DNA of 38,635 nucleotides, taken from assembly GCA_018716285.1 (NCBI GenBank), contig DVKD01000042.1:1-38635 (forward strand). The letters run 5' to 3'. This DNA is from Candidatus Merdivicinus faecavium (GTDB taxonomy: Bacteria > Bacillota > Clostridia > Oscillospirales > Ruminococcaceae). This document shows positions 22,774-31,833 of the stretch, piece by piece (the stretch's first letter is position 1; each line of letters starts with the position of its first letter). Both the position numbers and the translations under genes were made by a program. The notes beneath the pieces were generated by a model. That model worked only from the letters and a program-made list of their open reading frames with translations, did no database searches and had not been told where the DNA came from.

Positions 22774-23852
22774 ATTTCCATGCTCCCCGCCATCGAGCTG
22801 TCGATGATGGCGATGAAGGTCGGGCCGACGTTGCCCTGGGCGGGGGAGCCGTCCTTTTTCACAAAGGCAAACTGGTTTCCGCAGCCGCCCTTGCTCCAGC
22901 TGATCTGCTCGTACCCGCCGCCGGTGAAGAGCCAGCCGCTGCCGCTGCCCAGCGCCACCTCGCGCAGGTCGCCGCCGTTGTAGCTTGTGATGCTGGTCGT
23001 GAGGACGAGGACGTTTGCAAAGGAGAGCGTCTCCCCGTTGTTTTCGTCGATGTGCGGCTCGCCGTTGCGGGATTTCTCATAGAGCCCGGTGTCCGGGTTC
23101 CAGGTGAAGGCGCTGTTCGTGTAGCCGGTAAATTTCACATAGACCCCGCCGGACTGCTGCTCCGGCGTAATTTTCTGCTGGGAAATGGAGAGCGGGGCGA
23201 CGGGCTCCCCGGTGAGGGAATAGCCGCGCTGTTCCGCCACCGATTTGATGGCTGCGCCGTCGATGAAATAGCTGTGCTCGACGCCGCGGTTCTGGGCGCG
23301 CCAGCTGTCCTTGGAGAAGGCGGTGGTGCCGTAGATCAGGCCGTCGACATTGTCGATGCCGTTGTTCTGGATGGCGGCCTTGCCGGGCGCGCTGCCGCCG
23401 AAATGGACGTAGACCGGGTCATAGGGCGCGGCGAGGTCGATGTAGTAGTGCCGTGCGCTGCGTACCGGGCCGACCGAGGGGATGGCGTCGATGTCGGCGA
23501 AGACGGCGAGCATCCGGGTGATACCGCCCTCGACCGCGACCTCATAGAGGACATCCGCCTGCGAGAGACCGCGATGGGGGAGGGCGGCGTTGATGTTGTT
23601 GACCATGACGGCGACGGGGCGCTTTCCCACCGCGGATTCCGGGTAGCCGGCTTCGCCGGTGAGGGGATTGAGCGGCCCTGCGGGGACGGGATCCGGCTCC
23701 GGGACGTCGGCCGGGTCGGGGGCGTCGAAGTGCTGCGCGACGGCGGCCCGGGCGGCCGTCGCGGCGGAGCCGACGGGCTCCTCCCCGCAGCCGGAGAGCG
23801 GGAGGGCGAGGAGGAGCGCCGCGGCAAGGGCGGCTGTCTGTCTTGGCTTCAC
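22767..23852 (-). CDS. DUF3048 (YerB-like) lipoprotein
   Basis: A predicted surface lipoprotein of the DUF3048/YerB family; molecular role unknown. The 361-residue precursor has a signal with lipobox LSGC (Cys22), then a Pro/Asp-rich linker and the family domain: NPLTGEAG, KRPVAVMVNNINAALPHRG, ADVLYEVAVEGGITRMLAVF, GPVRSARHYYIDLA and a C-terminal beta domain. The start is GTG at 23850-23852 with GAGGAGGGG 5 nt upstream. It shares GTGA with the stop of the preceding oxidoreductase gene, so the two are translationally coupled. The tail overlaps the convergent regulator-like gene by 7 nt. Confidence 0.88.
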   Translation of the reverse strand: MKPRQTAALAAALLLALPLSGCGEEPVGSAATAARAAVAQHFDAPDPADVPEPDPVPAGPLNPLTGEAGYPESAVGKRPVAVMVNNINAALPHRGLSQADVLYEVAVEGGITRMLAVFADIDAIPSVGPVRSARHYYIDLAAPYDPVYVHFGGSAPGKAAIQNNGIDNVDGLIYGTTAFSKDSWRAQNRGVEHSYFIDGAAIKSVAEQRGYSLTGEPVAPLSISQQKITPEQQSGGVYVKFTGYTNSAFTWNPDTGLYEKSRNGEPHIDENNGETLSFANVLVLTTSITSYNGGDLREVALGSGSGWLFTGGGYEQISWSKGGCGNQFAFVKKDGSPAQGNVGPTFIAIIDSSMAGSMEIY

Positions 23853-24838
23853 AAAATCCCCTCCTCAAAACGGATGCCGGCCTGGCGGCGGATCTCCTCC
23901 ATGACGGAGGAAACCGCATGGGCCAGAGCGGTGCAGCGGGCGTATTCCTCCCGCGATTCCTCCGGGCGGGTGATATAGCGGTAAAAGTCGGCCGCCTCGC
24001 CGCTCATGAGGACGTTTTTTTCCACCTCGCCGGCCAGCTCGGTGCGGGAGCCGTCTTTCGCCGCGAGGGAAATGCCGGTCAGCTTGGAGATCGAGTCGAT
24101 GACGAGGGTCCCCTCATCCCCGATGATCTCGGTGCCCAGCCGGCTCTGGCCGGTCTTGGAGCAGGTCAGGGTCACCAGCTTGTCCGGGTAGGTGAGGACG
24201 GCGGCGCAGCTTTCGTCCGCCCCGGTGGGGAGGAAGGCGGCTGAGGCGGCGATCCGCTCCGGCTTTCCGAACCAGGTCAGGGCGGGGTAGACGCAGTAGA
24301 CGCCGAGGTCCATCAGGCTGCCGGTCGCCATTTTGGGGTTGAAGATGTTGGGCAGCTCGCCGCGGAGATAGGCCGGATACTTGGACGAGAGCTGGCTGAA
24401 GTCGATGCGGGCGCTGGTGATCCGCCCGATTTTGCCGAGCGCCTCCTCAATGACCCGGCGCTGGGGGAGGTGGAGCATCATGATCGCCTCGAGCAGGACG
24501 ACCCCCTGCTTTGCGGCAAGCTCCTGCAATTGGGCGCAGCCGGCCGCGGTGGCGGTCAGCGGCTTTTCGCAGAGGACGTGCTTGCCGGCTTCGAGCAGCA
24601 GCTTCACCTGTGGGAAGTGGAGGGCGTTGGGGGAGGCGACATAGACGGCGGGGATGTCCGAGGCGGCGAGCTCCTCGACGCTCGTGAAGACCTTTTCCAC
24701 CCCGTATTTCTGTCCAAAGGCGAGGCCGGTCTCCCGGCGGCGGGAGCAGACGGCGGCAAGCTCCCAATTTCCGGCGATGTCCGCCCCTTCGATATAAGAA
24801 CCGGCGATCCAGCCGGTCCCGATGACTGCGTAGCGCAT
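23849..24838 (-). CDS. Gfo/Idh/MocA family oxidoreductase
   Basis: An NAD(P)-dependent dehydrogenase of sugars or related polyols; substrate not assignable. The 329-residue protein begins RYAVIGTGWIAGSYIEG, a Rossmann GxGxxA-like fingerprint, then VASPNALHFPQVKLLLEAGKH and the conserved CEKPLTAT (EKP motif). A mixed alpha/beta substrate domain follows. The start ATG 24838 has GGAGG about 7 nt upstream and an extended -10 promoter. Its stop overlaps the GTG of the DUF3048 lipoprotein. That coupling with a surface protein of unknown role is unusual but may be only compact organisation. Confidence 0.9.
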   Translation of the reverse strand: MRYAVIGTGWIAGSYIEGADIAGNWELAAVCSRRRETGLAFGQKYGVEKVFTSVEELAASDIPAVYVASPNALHFPQVKLLLEAGKHVLCEKPLTATAAGCAQLQELAAKQGVVLLEAIMMLHLPQRRVIEEALGKIGRITSARIDFSQLSSKYPAYLRGELPNIFNPKMATGSLMDLGVYCVYPALTWFGKPERIAASAAFLPTGADESCAAVLTYPDKLVTLTCSKTGQSRLGTEIIGDEGTLVIDSISKLTGISLAAKDGSRTELAGEVEKNVLMSGEAADFYRYITRPEESREEYARCTALAHAVSSVMEEIRRQAGIRFEEGIL

Positions 24839-24879
24839 GAAAGTTCCTCCAATCGGGATAAAATGCTTTTCGTTATCCA

Positions 24880-24907
24880 TTATAGCAAAAAAATGCGTGG
24901 AAAACAA
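24880..24907 (-). promoter_or_regulatory. Predicted promoter of the oxidoreductase-DUF3048 pair
   Basis: Minus-strand TTGTTT (24907-24902), 16-bp spacer, TATAAT (24885-24880), with TGC before the -10. It is divergent from the promoter at 24956-24984. Confidence 0.65.
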
Positions 24908-24955
24908 GGAGATTTCGTGCGTTTTTGGAAGAACCTGCGGATTTTCCGCCTCCTC

Positions 24956-24984
24956 TTGACCCCGTACGGCTTTCGCCGTATAAT
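24956..24984 (+). promoter_or_regulatory. Predicted promoter of the small membrane protein gene
   Basis: TTGACC (24956-24961), 17-bp spacer, TATAAT (24979-24984), 33 nt before ATG 25018. Confidence 0.7.
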
Positions 24985-25017
24985 AAGGTCAGAAGATGTC
25001 GAAAGGGGGCGCACGGG

Positions 25018-25335
25018 ATGCGGCGTTTTGAGGAGGGATTCCGCCGGAGGGCGCTGTTCGCGGCGGCAGTGGGACTGCTGACCGTCGTGCTGCCCCGGCT
25101 TTTGCGGGCGGCGCTGCGGCTCCAGGCGGGGAGGACCCGCTTCGCGGGGCAGGAGGCGGGCTTCCTCGCCTGGGAGGGCCGGCGGGGGAAGGCGCTCTTC
25201 TGCTCGACCGGCTACGACCCGGACTGGGACCTCAAGGCGGGGCTTCCCGCGGGGCAGCGGGCGGTCCTTGCGGGGATCGCCGGGCTCTGGCGGGACGCAC
25301 GGCGGCGCAGATCCGCAAAAGATTGTAAAAAGTGA
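25018..25335 (+). CDS. Small hypothetical membrane protein
   Basis: Not recognised. The 105-residue frame has one likely membrane segment (about residues 12-32, LFAAAVGLLTVVLPRLLRAAL) and a very arginine-rich, otherwise polar remainder with the segment FLAWEGRRGKALFCSTGYDP. Support for its being a gene is contextual: a near-consensus promoter 33 nt upstream and AAAGGGGG 7-8 nt before ATG 25018. GC-rich DNA produces long chance frames, so it could be spurious, with the promoter serving an untranslated RNA. The next gene has its own promoter. Confidence 0.5.
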   Translation: MRRFEEGFRRRALFAAAVGLLTVVLPRLLRAALRLQAGRTRFAGQEAGFLAWEGRRGKALFCSTGYDPDWDLKAGLPAGQRAVLAGIAGLWRDARRRRSAKDCKK

Positions 25336-25357
25336 CGATATTTTCGCAAGATTCGCA

Positions 25358-25387
25358 TTGACCCGCCGCCTTCCCCTGCGGTATAAT
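25358..25387 (+). promoter_or_regulatory. Predicted promoter of the WbpB-like oxidoreductase
   Basis: TTGACC (25358-25363), 18-bp spacer, TATAAT (25382-25387), 50 nt before ATG 25437. Confidence 0.65.
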
Positions 25388-25436
25388 GTTACTGAAACAA
25401 ACCCTGATAAATTCAGGAAAATGGGAGAGGATTTTT

Positions 25437-26507
25437 ATGAAATATGCCTTGATCGGCTGCGGGCGGATTTCCCCCAACCATATCGGCTCGGCGATTGACC
25501 ACAAGCTGGACATCCGGGCGGTCTGTGATGTCAAACGGGAGAAAGCGGAGGCGCTCCTCGCGCGTTTTCAGCTTGAGAATGTGAAGATCTACACCGACTA
25601 CCGCGCGATGCTCGACGAGGTGCAGCCCGAGCTGGTCGCCGTCGCGACCGAGAGCGGCTATCACCCCGATATTGCCATTGACTGCATCCGGCACGGCTGC
25701 AACGTCATCATCGAGAAGCCGCTCGCCCTCTCGATGGCGGACGCCCGCCGGGTGATTGCGGCGCGGGACGAGATGGGGGTCGTCGCCTGCATCAACCAGC
25801 AGAACCGCTTCAACGCCCCCATCCAGCTGCTCCGCCGGGACATTGATACGGGGCGGATGGGCAGGCTCTTCCACGGCACCCTGCAGATGCACTGGAACCG
25901 CGACGCCGGCTATTACAACAAGCCCTCCTGGCGCGGCACATACGAACTCGACGGCGGCGCGCTGATGAACCAGTGCATCCACGGCATCGACCTGCTCCGC
26001 TGGATGATGGGCGGCGACCCGGTCGAGGTCATGGCGATCACCGACAACCTGAACCACCCTTACATCGAGGCGGAGGATATCGGTCTCGCCCTCTTCAAAT
26101 TCCGCAACGGCAGCTACGGCGTTTTGGAGGGGACGGTCAACACCTACCCCGAGAACCTCGACGAGACCCTCTCGGTTTACGGAGAGAAGGGGTCGGTGCG
26201 GATCGGCGGCATCGCCACCAACAGGCTGGTCGAGTACCATGTGGAGGGGGAGACGCGCTCCTTTGACGAGCTGAGCGCCGAAGTCAACACCGAGCCCAAG
26301 AATGTCTACGGGTTCGGGCACAGCTTCCTTTACGCCGACGTCATCGACGCAATCCAAAACCACCGGCAGCCCTATGTGCCGCTGGAGGAGGGGCTCAAGG
26401 CCCTCGAAATGGTGCTGGCTGTCTACAAGTCCGGCGCGACCGGCAAGCCGGTCCGCTTCCCGCTGGGGGATTACAGCACCCTCGACGTCCTGAAGGACAG
26501 GCAGTAA
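25437..26507 (+). CDS. Gfo/Idh/MocA oxidoreductase, WbpB/WlbA-like
   Basis: A 356-residue NAD-dependent dehydrogenase beginning KYALIGCGRISPNHIGSA (Rossmann fingerprint), with ATESGYHPDIAIDCI, IIEKPLAL (EKP motif) and INQQNRFNAPIQLLR. The segment YELDGGALMNQCIHGIDLL closely resembles the substrate region of UDP-N-acetyl-glucosaminuronate 3-dehydrogenases (WbpB/WlbA), which oxidise nucleotide sugars for surface polysaccharides. No other genes of such a pathway are adjacent, so the exact substrate is uncertain. GGGAGAGGA precedes ATG 25437, and a strong terminator follows at once. Confidence 0.88.
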   Translation: MKYALIGCGRISPNHIGSAIDHKLDIRAVCDVKREKAEALLARFQLENVKIYTDYRAMLDEVQPELVAVATESGYHPDIAIDCIRHGCNVIIEKPLALSMADARRVIAARDEMGVVACINQQNRFNAPIQLLRRDIDTGRMGRLFHGTLQMHWNRDAGYYNKPSWRGTYELDGGALMNQCIHGIDLLRWMMGGDPVEVMAITDNLNHPYIEAEDIGLALFKFRNGSYGVLEGTVNTYPENLDETLSVYGEKGSVRIGGIATNRLVEYHVEGETRSFDELSAEVNTEPKNVYGFGHSFLYADVIDAIQNHRQPYVPLEEGLKALEMVLAVYKSGATGKPVRFPLGDYSTLDVLKDRQ

Positions 26508-26520
26508 ACTCCATACGCAA

Positions 26521-26566
26521 AACCGCCGGCAGGCAGAAAAATCTGCTTACCGGCGGTTGTTTTTTT
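26521..26566 (+). terminator. Rho-independent terminator after the WbpB-like gene
   Basis: AACCGCCGG pairs with CCGGCGGTT and, past one mismatch, AGGCAGA pairs with TCTGCTT, with an AAAA loop, then GTTTTTTT. Confidence 0.9.
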
Positions 26567-26638
26567 GATTTTTATACAGGATGTATGAGGTGCGGGCGGT
26601 TGGCGGCTGCCGTTTATCGCACCGTTTCCCGTTGTCAC

Positions 26639-26657
26639 GGGCGAACACAGTTCGCCC
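26639..26657. repeat. Intergenic palindrome with CACAG loop
   Basis: GGGCGAA and TTCGCCC flank the loop CACAG, followed by CTAC. The same loop and a related stem occur at 14576-14594. The motif GCGCCCCTAC recurs at 26723-26732. The rest of 26567-26782 holds no gene; a small GGGG-ATA-CCCC hairpin at 26771-26781 could weakly terminate typA on the minus strand. Confidence 0.55.
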
Positions 26658-26782
26658 CTACAAACGGAATGCGCGCGATTCATAAACGACCTAAACAACG
26701 ATAAAAAACAGTGTGGACAGGCGCCCCTACCCATAACGGCGCAGCCATTCCGCCATCCAGCGGTTGGAAAGGGGATACCCCG

Positions 26783-28603
26783 CTACTTGGCGCGGCTCTG
26801 GGCCTTCATGCGCTGGGCCTTGTCGAGGATGGATTTGCGCAGACGGAGGTTCTTCGGGGTGACCTCAATGAGCTCGTCCTCGCCGATGAACTCGATGCAC
26901 TGCTCAAGGCTCATGTCCTTGGGCGGGATGAGGCGCAGCGCGTCGTCCGAGCCGGAGGCGCGGGTGTTGGTCATCTGCTTTTTCTTGCAGACGTTGACGA
27001 CCAGGTCCTCGCCCTTGGGCGACTGGCCGACGATCATGCCCTCGTAGACCTCGGTGCCCGCCCCGATGAAGAGCTGGCCGCGCTCCTGCGCGTTGTAAAG
27101 GCCGTAGGTGACGGCGGTGCCGGTCTCAAAGGCAATGAGAGAGCCGACCGCGCGGCGGGGGATCTCCCCCTTGTAGGGCTCGTAGCCCTCGAAGACGGAG
27201 GCCATGATGCCCTCGCCCTTGGTGTCGGTGAGGAACTCATTTTTGTAGCCGAAGAGGCCGCGGGCCGGGATGAGGAACTCGAGCTTCATCCGGCTGCCCT
27301 GGGGGGTCATGTGCTGGAGTTCGCCCTTGCGGGGACCCATCTTCTCCATGACCGCGCCGACCGATTCCTCCGGCACGTCGACGACCAGCCGCTCAATCGG
27401 CTCGCAGCGGACGCCGTCGATCTCCTTGAAGAGGACGTGCGGGGTGGAAACCTGGAACTCGTACCCCTCGCGGCGCATTGTCTCGATGAGGATGGACAGG
27501 TGCATCTCGCCGCGCCCCGCGACGAGAAAGCTGTCCGACGAGTCGGTGTCGCTCACCTTGAGGGAGACGTCCTTCAGGAGCTCCTTGTAAAGCCGGTCGC
27601 GGATTTGACGGGAGGTGACGAATTTGCCCTCGCGGCCCGCGAAGGGGGAGTTGTTGACCGAGAAGGTCATCTCGACGGTGGGCTGGGAAATCTTGGAGAA
27701 GGCGAGCGGCTCCTCGCAGCCGGGGGCGCAGAGGGTCTCGCCGATGGTGGCCTGCTCGATGCCGGAGATGCAGACGATATCCCCGACCGTCGCGGTCTCG
27801 CAGGGGGTGCGCTTGAGGCCGGTGATTTCGTTTAGGGAGACGACCTTGCCCTTGTAGTGGGTCTCGGGGTTGTGGAAGTCGCAGACCGCGACCTCCTGGC
27901 CCTGTCTGACGGTGCCGCGGGTGATGCGGCCGATAACGATGCGGCCGACATAGTCGTTGTAGTCGATGGCCGAGACCATCATCTGGAAGGGGCCGTCGGG
28001 ATCGCCCTCCGGCGGGTCAATGTGCTCGAGAATCTTGTCAAAGAGGGGGCGCAGGTCGGTGCCGGGGATATCGGGGCTGTAGGAGGCGGTGCCGTCCCGG
28101 CCGGAGCAGAAGATGACCGGGCTGTCGAGCTGCTCGTCGCTCGCGTTCAGGTCGAGCAGCAGCTCGAGGACCTCCTCCTGCACCTCGTAGCAGCGGGCGT
28201 CGGGGCGGTCGATCTTGTTGACGACGACGATGATCTTGTGGCCGAGCTCCATCGCCTTCTGCAGAACAAAGCGGGTCTGGGGCATGGGGCCCTCAAATGC
28301 GTCGACCAGCAGCAGGATGCCGTCCACCATCTTGAGGACGCGCTCCACCTCGCCGCCGAAGTCGGCGTGGCCGGGGGTGTCGATGATGTTGATCTTGACC
28401 CCCTCGTAGGTGCAGGAGGTGTTCTTTGCCAGGATGGTGATGCCGCGCTCCCGCTCCAAATCGTTGGAGTCCATGACGCGCTCCTCGACGACCTGGTTCT
28501 GGCGGAAGGCGCCGCCCTGCTTGAGCATCTCGTCGACGAGGGTGGTCTTGCCGTGGTCGACGTGGGCGACGATGGCAATGTTTCTCAAATCGTTGCGAAT
28601 CAA
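26783..28603 (-). CDS. typA: Ribosome-associated GTPase TypA/BipA
   Basis: A translational GTPase related to EF-G that assists ribosome assembly and stress responses. The 606-residue protein has [12 protein letters not shown] (G1), ERGITI (switch I), DTPGHADF (G3), NKIDRPDAR (G4), then EF-G-like domains 2, 3 and 5 and the TypA C-terminal domain. The start is TTG at 28601-28603 with a perfect AGGAGG 8 nt upstream; no better ATG exists. It is last in the minus-strand run murA-walJ-rlmH-typA, 44 nt after rlmH. Confidence 0.97.
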   Translation of the reverse strand: MIRNDLRNIAIVAHVDHGKTTLVDEMLKQGGAFRQNQVVEERVMDSNDLERERGITILAKNTSCTYEGVKINIIDTPGHADFGGEVERVLKMVDGILLLVDAFEGPMPQTRFVLQKAMELGHKIIVVVNKIDRPDARCYEVQEEVLELLLDLNASDEQLDSPVIFCSGRDGTASYSPDIPGTDLRPLFDKILEHIDPPEGDPDGPFQMMVSAIDYNDYVGRIVIGRITRGTVRQGQEVAVCDFHNPETHYKGKVVSLNEITGLKRTPCETATVGDIVCISGIEQATIGETLCAPGCEEPLAFSKISQPTVEMTFSVNNSPFAGREGKFVTSRQIRDRLYKELLKDVSLKVSDTDSSDSFLVAGRGEMHLSILIETMRREGYEFQVSTPHVLFKEIDGVRCEPIERLVVDVPEESVGAVMEKMGPRKGELQHMTPQGSRMKLEFLIPARGLFGYKNEFLTDTKGEGIMASVFEGYEPYKGEIPRRAVGSLIAFETGTAVTYGLYNAQERGQLFIGAGTEVYEGMIVGQSPKGEDLVVNVCKKKQMTNTRASGSDDALRLIPPKDMSLEQCIEFIGEDELIEVTPKNLRLRKSILDKAQRMKAQSRAK

Positions 28604-28647
28604 AAAGTATTCCTCCTAGTTGATATGGGTTGCAGTATAACGCAGCG

Positions 28648-29130
28648 TTATTTATGGTACTTCCCGCCGGCGTTGATGGAAAAGGCGCGGTAGAGCTGCT
28701 CGAGCAGCATCACCCGGGCAAGCTGGTGGGGGAAGGTCATCCGGGACATGGAGAGCCGGAGCTTCCCCGCCCGCTTGACCGCGGGGCTTAAGCCCCAGGA
28801 GCCGCCGATGATGAAACAGGCCGTGCTGGTCCCGCGCACCGCGGCGTCGGAGAGGGCAGCCGCCAGCCCCTCGGAGCTCAGCTGCTCCCCCTCGATGCAC
28901 AGCGGAATGGCCAGCGCGTCCTTTGGGATCTTCGCGAGGATCTCCGCCCCCTCCCGTTCCAGGCAGGCCTCGATCTCGGCGGGGGAGGGATTGTCGGGCA
29001 GCCGCGATTCCGGCAGCTCGACGATCTCGGGGCGGCAGTAGGCCCCGAGGCGCTTGATGTACTCGGCGCAGGCGTCGGAGAGGTAGCGCTCCTTGAGCTT
29101 GCCGACGCAGAGGATGCGGACATTCCTCAT
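28648..29130 (-). CDS. rlmH: 23S rRNA pseudouridine(1915) N3-methyltransferase RlmH
   Basis: A SPOUT methyltransferase modifying helix 69 of 23S rRNA. It has 160 residues, the normal length, with [14 protein letters not shown] at the N-terminus, the knot motif [14 protein letters not shown] and the diagnostic end [19 protein letters not shown]. Its ATG shares ATGA with the walJ stop (4-nt overlap). The pairing with walJ mirrors the wal region of Bacillus, where rlmH is nearby. Confidence 0.96.
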   Translation of the reverse strand: MRNVRILCVGKLKERYLSDACAEYIKRLGAYCRPEIVELPESRLPDNPSPAEIEACLEREGAEILAKIPKDALAIPLCIEGEQLSSEGLAAALSDAAVRGTSTACFIIGGSWGLSPAVKRAGKLRLSMSRMTFPHQLARVMLLEQLYRAFSINAGGKYHK

Positions 29131-29915
29131 GAGAGGTCAAACCTCCTCCCCTCGGTCGTCCGCGGGAGGACGTCGATGCGGTAGTCGCTGCCCTCCTGTA
29201 TTCCGCAGCGGGCGAGGTAGTCGACCGAATGGGCGCGCGCGAGTTCGGGACGGTTGTTTTCCTCACTTAAATGGGCCAGCACGGCCTGGGTCGTGCCGCT
29301 CAGGACAAGCTGCTCAAGCACCTGGGCGCACTGGTCGTTGGAGAGGTGGCCGCTCCGGGAATTGACCCGCTGCTTCAAAAAGGGCGGGTAGGAGCCGGTG
29401 AGGAGCATCTTCCGGTCGTAGTTGGATTCGAGCATGACAAAGTCGCAGCCGAGAATCCCCTGCATCACCGTCTCGCTCGGGTGGCCGAGGTCGGTGCAGA
29501 CCGCCACCGAGCGGCCGTTCGGGCAGTCGGCGTGGAAGCCGATGCTCTGGACCGCGTCGTGCGGGGTGGCGAAGGGGGTGACCAGGAAGCCGCCCGCCTC
29601 GACCGGGCCGTCCATTTCAAAGATGGGCTGCCTGCCGGAGAGCAGACGGCGGCTCAATAGGGCTTCGAGGGTGCCCCGGGAGCCGTAAACAGGGATCCCG
29701 TACCGGCTGGAGAAGGCGTCGAGCCCCTGGATGTGGTCGCTGTGCTCGTGGCTGACAAAGATGGCGCGGACAGTTTCGGGGCGCAGACCAACAAGGCCCA
29801 GCGCCTTGGCGAGGCTGCGGGGCCCGATCCCTGCATCGAACAGGATCCCGCCGGTCAAATCCCCGAGGAAGCTGGAATTCCCCCGGCTGGAGCTGCATAA
29901 ATTATAGAAAAACAC
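29127..29915 (-). CDS. walJ: MBL-fold hydrolase WalJ (YycJ)
   Basis: A metallo-beta-lactamase-fold phosphodiesterase; the Bacillus relative is linked to the WalKR cell-wall regulon and to DNA-end processing. The 262-residue protein has LCSSSRGNSSFL, the metal motif SHEHSDHIQG (HxHxDH), CTDLGHPSE and the late histidine in LAHLSEENN. The start is GTG at 29913-29915 with AAGGAAGG 10 nt upstream. No walKR genes are in the window. It lies 26 nt after murA and overlaps rlmH by 4 nt. Confidence 0.92.
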   Translation of the reverse strand: MFFYNLCSSSRGNSSFLGDLTGGILFDAGIGPRSLAKALGLVGLRPETVRAIFVSHEHSDHIQGLDAFSSRYGIPVYGSRGTLEALLSRRLLSGRQPIFEMDGPVEAGGFLVTPFATPHDAVQSIGFHADCPNGRSVAVCTDLGHPSETVMQGILGCDFVMLESNYDRKMLLTGSYPPFLKQRVNSRSGHLSNDQCAQVLEQLVLSGTTQAVLAHLSEENNRPELARAHSVDYLARCGIQEGSDYRIDVLPRTTEGRRFDLS

Positions 29916-29941
29916 GCTGTCCGCACCTTCCTTGCTGCCGG

Positions 29942-31225
29942 TCAGAGCGCCTGTGCGAGGACCCGCTCGGGCACGCCGACCTTCTTGATGTCAGCCCCGA
30001 TCGCGCGCAGCTTCTTCTCGATGTCCTCGTAGCCGCGCTCAATGTGGTGGATGTCCTCGATCTCGGTTGTGCCGGTCGCGGCGAGGCCGGCGATGATGAG
30101 GGCCGCCCCCGCGCGCAGGTCGGTCGCCCGCACCGGCGCGCCCATCAGGCGGCCGACGCCCTCGACGACAGCGACCTTGCCGTCGACCGAGATATCCGCG
30201 CCCATCCGGCGCAGCTCGTCAACGTACTTGAAGCGGCTGTCGTAAATGCTCTCGGTGATGATGCTCGTCCCCTCCGCGAGGGTCAGCAGGGTGGTGATCT
30301 GCGGCTGCATGTCGGTCGGGAAGCCCGGGTGGGGCATGGTTTTGACGTTGGCCCGTTCGAGATGCCCGGTGCCGACGACCCGGATGGAGTCGTCGAACTC
30401 CTCGATGTGGACGCCGATCTTCTGGAGCTTGACGGTGATCGATTCCAGGTGCTTGGGGATGACGTTTTTGATGAGGATATCCCCGCCGGTGGCGGCGGCC
30501 GCTACCATGAAGGTCCCGGCCTCGATCTGGTCGGGGATGATGGAATACTGGGCGCCGTGGAGGGACTTGACGCCGCGGATCTTGATGACGTCGGTGCCCG
30601 CGCCCATGATTTCGGCCCCCATCGAGTTTAAGAAGTTGGCGAGGTCGACGATGTGCGGCTCCTTGGCGGCATTTTCGATGACGGTCATCCCGTCGGCCTT
30701 GACGGCGGCGAGCATGACGTTGATGGTGGCGCCTACCGTGACGATGTCAAAGTAGATGTGCGCGCCGACGAGGCGCTCCGCGCTGACCTGGATCATGCCG
30801 TGCTCGACCGAGCATTCGGCCCCGAGGGAGTTGAATCCTTTGAGGTGCTGGTCGATGGAGCGGGTGCCCAGGTCGCAGCCGCCGGGCATGGAAACGCGGG
30901 CCGAGCCCATTTTGCCGAGCAGCGCGCCCAGAAAGTAGTAGGAGGCGCGCATTTTTTTGGCAAGCTCATACTCGACCTCCGGCGTGTGGATGCGCCTGGG
31001 GTCGATGCGGAGGGTGGATTTGTTCAACATGGTGACCTCGGCGCCGATGGCGAGGAGGATTTTAATAATATAATCAATATCGCTGATATTGGGAACATTC
31101 TCTATAATACACGGTTCGTCGGAAAGAACAGCGGCGGGCAGGATGGCGACCGCAGCGTTTTTCGCGCCGCTGATGCTCACTTCGCCATGCAGCTTATTGC
31201 CGCCATTGATGATATACTTTTCCAA
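29942..31225 (-). CDS. murA: UDP-N-acetylglucosamine 1-carboxyvinyltransferase
   Basis: First committed step of peptidoglycan synthesis, transferring enolpyruvate from PEP to UDP-GlcNAc. In 427 residues it shows GAKNAAV (Lys22), the catalytic loop [12 protein letters not shown] with Cys117, so fosfomycin could target it, and FPTDMQPQ. The usual GGCAIG is GGCDLG, a substitution next to the cysteine. The start is TTG at 31223-31225 with GGGG 7 nt upstream. It heads the murA-walJ-rlmH-typA run. Confidence 0.96.
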   Translation of the reverse strand: MEKYIINGGNKLHGEVSISGAKNAAVAILPAAVLSDEPCIIENVPNISDIDYIIKILLAIGAEVTMLNKSTLRIDPRRIHTPEVEYELAKKMRASYYFLGALLGKMGSARVSMPGGCDLGTRSIDQHLKGFNSLGAECSVEHGMIQVSAERLVGAHIYFDIVTVGATINVMLAAVKADGMTVIENAAKEPHIVDLANFLNSMGAEIMGAGTDVIKIRGVKSLHGAQYSIIPDQIEAGTFMVAAAATGGDILIKNVIPKHLESITVKLQKIGVHIEEFDDSIRVVGTGHLERANVKTMPHPGFPTDMQPQITTLLTLAEGTSIITESIYDSRFKYVDELRRMGADISVDGKVAVVEGVGRLMGAPVRATDLRAGAALIIAGLAATGTTEIEDIHHIERGYEDIEKKLRAIGADIKKVGVPERVLAQAL

Positions 31226-31257
31226 AGCGACACCCCTTTTTCATTTTTAACATTACT

Positions 31258-31266
31258 AGTATATCA
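31258..31266 (-). promoter_or_regulatory. Extended -10 promoter element of murA
   Basis: Minus-strand TGATATACT (31266-31258), 32 nt upstream of the TTG start. No good -35 is seen, consistent with an extended -10 promoter. Confidence 0.5.
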
Positions 31267-31431
31267 CAATACCTTTGAAAATAAAAGGGGTATCTCCGAT
31301 ATTCTTGAGAAAATATGCCGCGCAATCTCCCCGATAAACTGGCGAAAAAGCTTAAGCACGGCCCTTCCGTCCCATCAATGTCCGGCAATATTCCGAAAAC
31401 AGCGGCACGTCTCGGACAGCCGGGGACAAGC

Positions 31432-31469
31432 GTTTCCCGCGCCGTTTCTGCAAGAGACTGCGCGGAAAC
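31432..31469. other. Long hairpin between the murA and ACT-gene promoters
   Basis: GTTTCC, GCGC and GTTTCT pair with AGAGAC, GCGC and GGAAAC in order: 16 pairs, one bulge, one mismatch, GCA loop. It lies outside both predicted transcripts. The rest of 31267-31482 shows no gene. Confidence 0.5.
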
Positions 31470-31482
31470 CCGCATTTTCATC

Positions 31483-31511
31483 TTGCCACCCGGGGCAAAA
31501 TGCGGTATAAT
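31483..31511 (+). promoter_or_regulatory. Predicted promoter of the ACT-UPF0210 operon
   Basis: TTGCCA (31483-31488), 17-bp spacer, TATAAT (31506-31511). The promoter is itself palindromic: CCGCATTTT (31470-31478) can pair with AAAATGCGG (31497-31505). Confidence 0.65.
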
Positions 31512-31541
31512 GGGAATACCAAACGACATGGAGGGAAATTT

Positions 31542-31811
31542 ATGCGAGCAGTAATCTCAGTAATCGGGAAAGATACCGTCGGAATCTTAGCGAAGGTCAG
31601 CACAAAATGCGCTTCGATGGGCGCCAATATCGTCGACGTCACCCAGACGATTTTGCAGGATATGTTTGTCATGATCATGATGGTGGACATCAGCGCCATC
31701 AACTGTGAATTCGCCGAAATGGCGTCCGCCGTCGAACAGCTGGGCAGCGAGATGGGGCTGTCGATCCACATCATGCACGAAGACATCTTCAACTCGATGC
31801 ACCGCATCTGA
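31542..31811 (+). CDS. ACT domain protein, UPF0237 family
   Basis: An 89-residue single ACT domain (beta-alpha-beta-beta-alpha-beta) beginning [19 protein letters not shown], with the ligand-binding turn GANIVDV. ACT domains bind amino acids or similar small effectors. This family is almost always encoded directly before a UPF0210/PFL protein, as here, and the two are presumed partners. GGAGGGA lies 5-6 nt before ATG 31542. The ligand is unknown. Confidence 0.92.
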   Translation: MRAVISVIGKDTVGILAKVSTKCASMGANIVDVTQTILQDMFVMIMMVDISAINCEFAEMASAVEQLGSEMGLSIHIMHEDIFNSMHRI

Positions 31812-31833
31812 ACCGGGGAAAGGACTGGAAGAC

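Noticed and set aside
31194-31529. A 111-codon minus-strand frame across the murA-ACT intergenic region
   Set aside because: It spans both predicted divergent promoters, resembles no family and overlaps the murA start.
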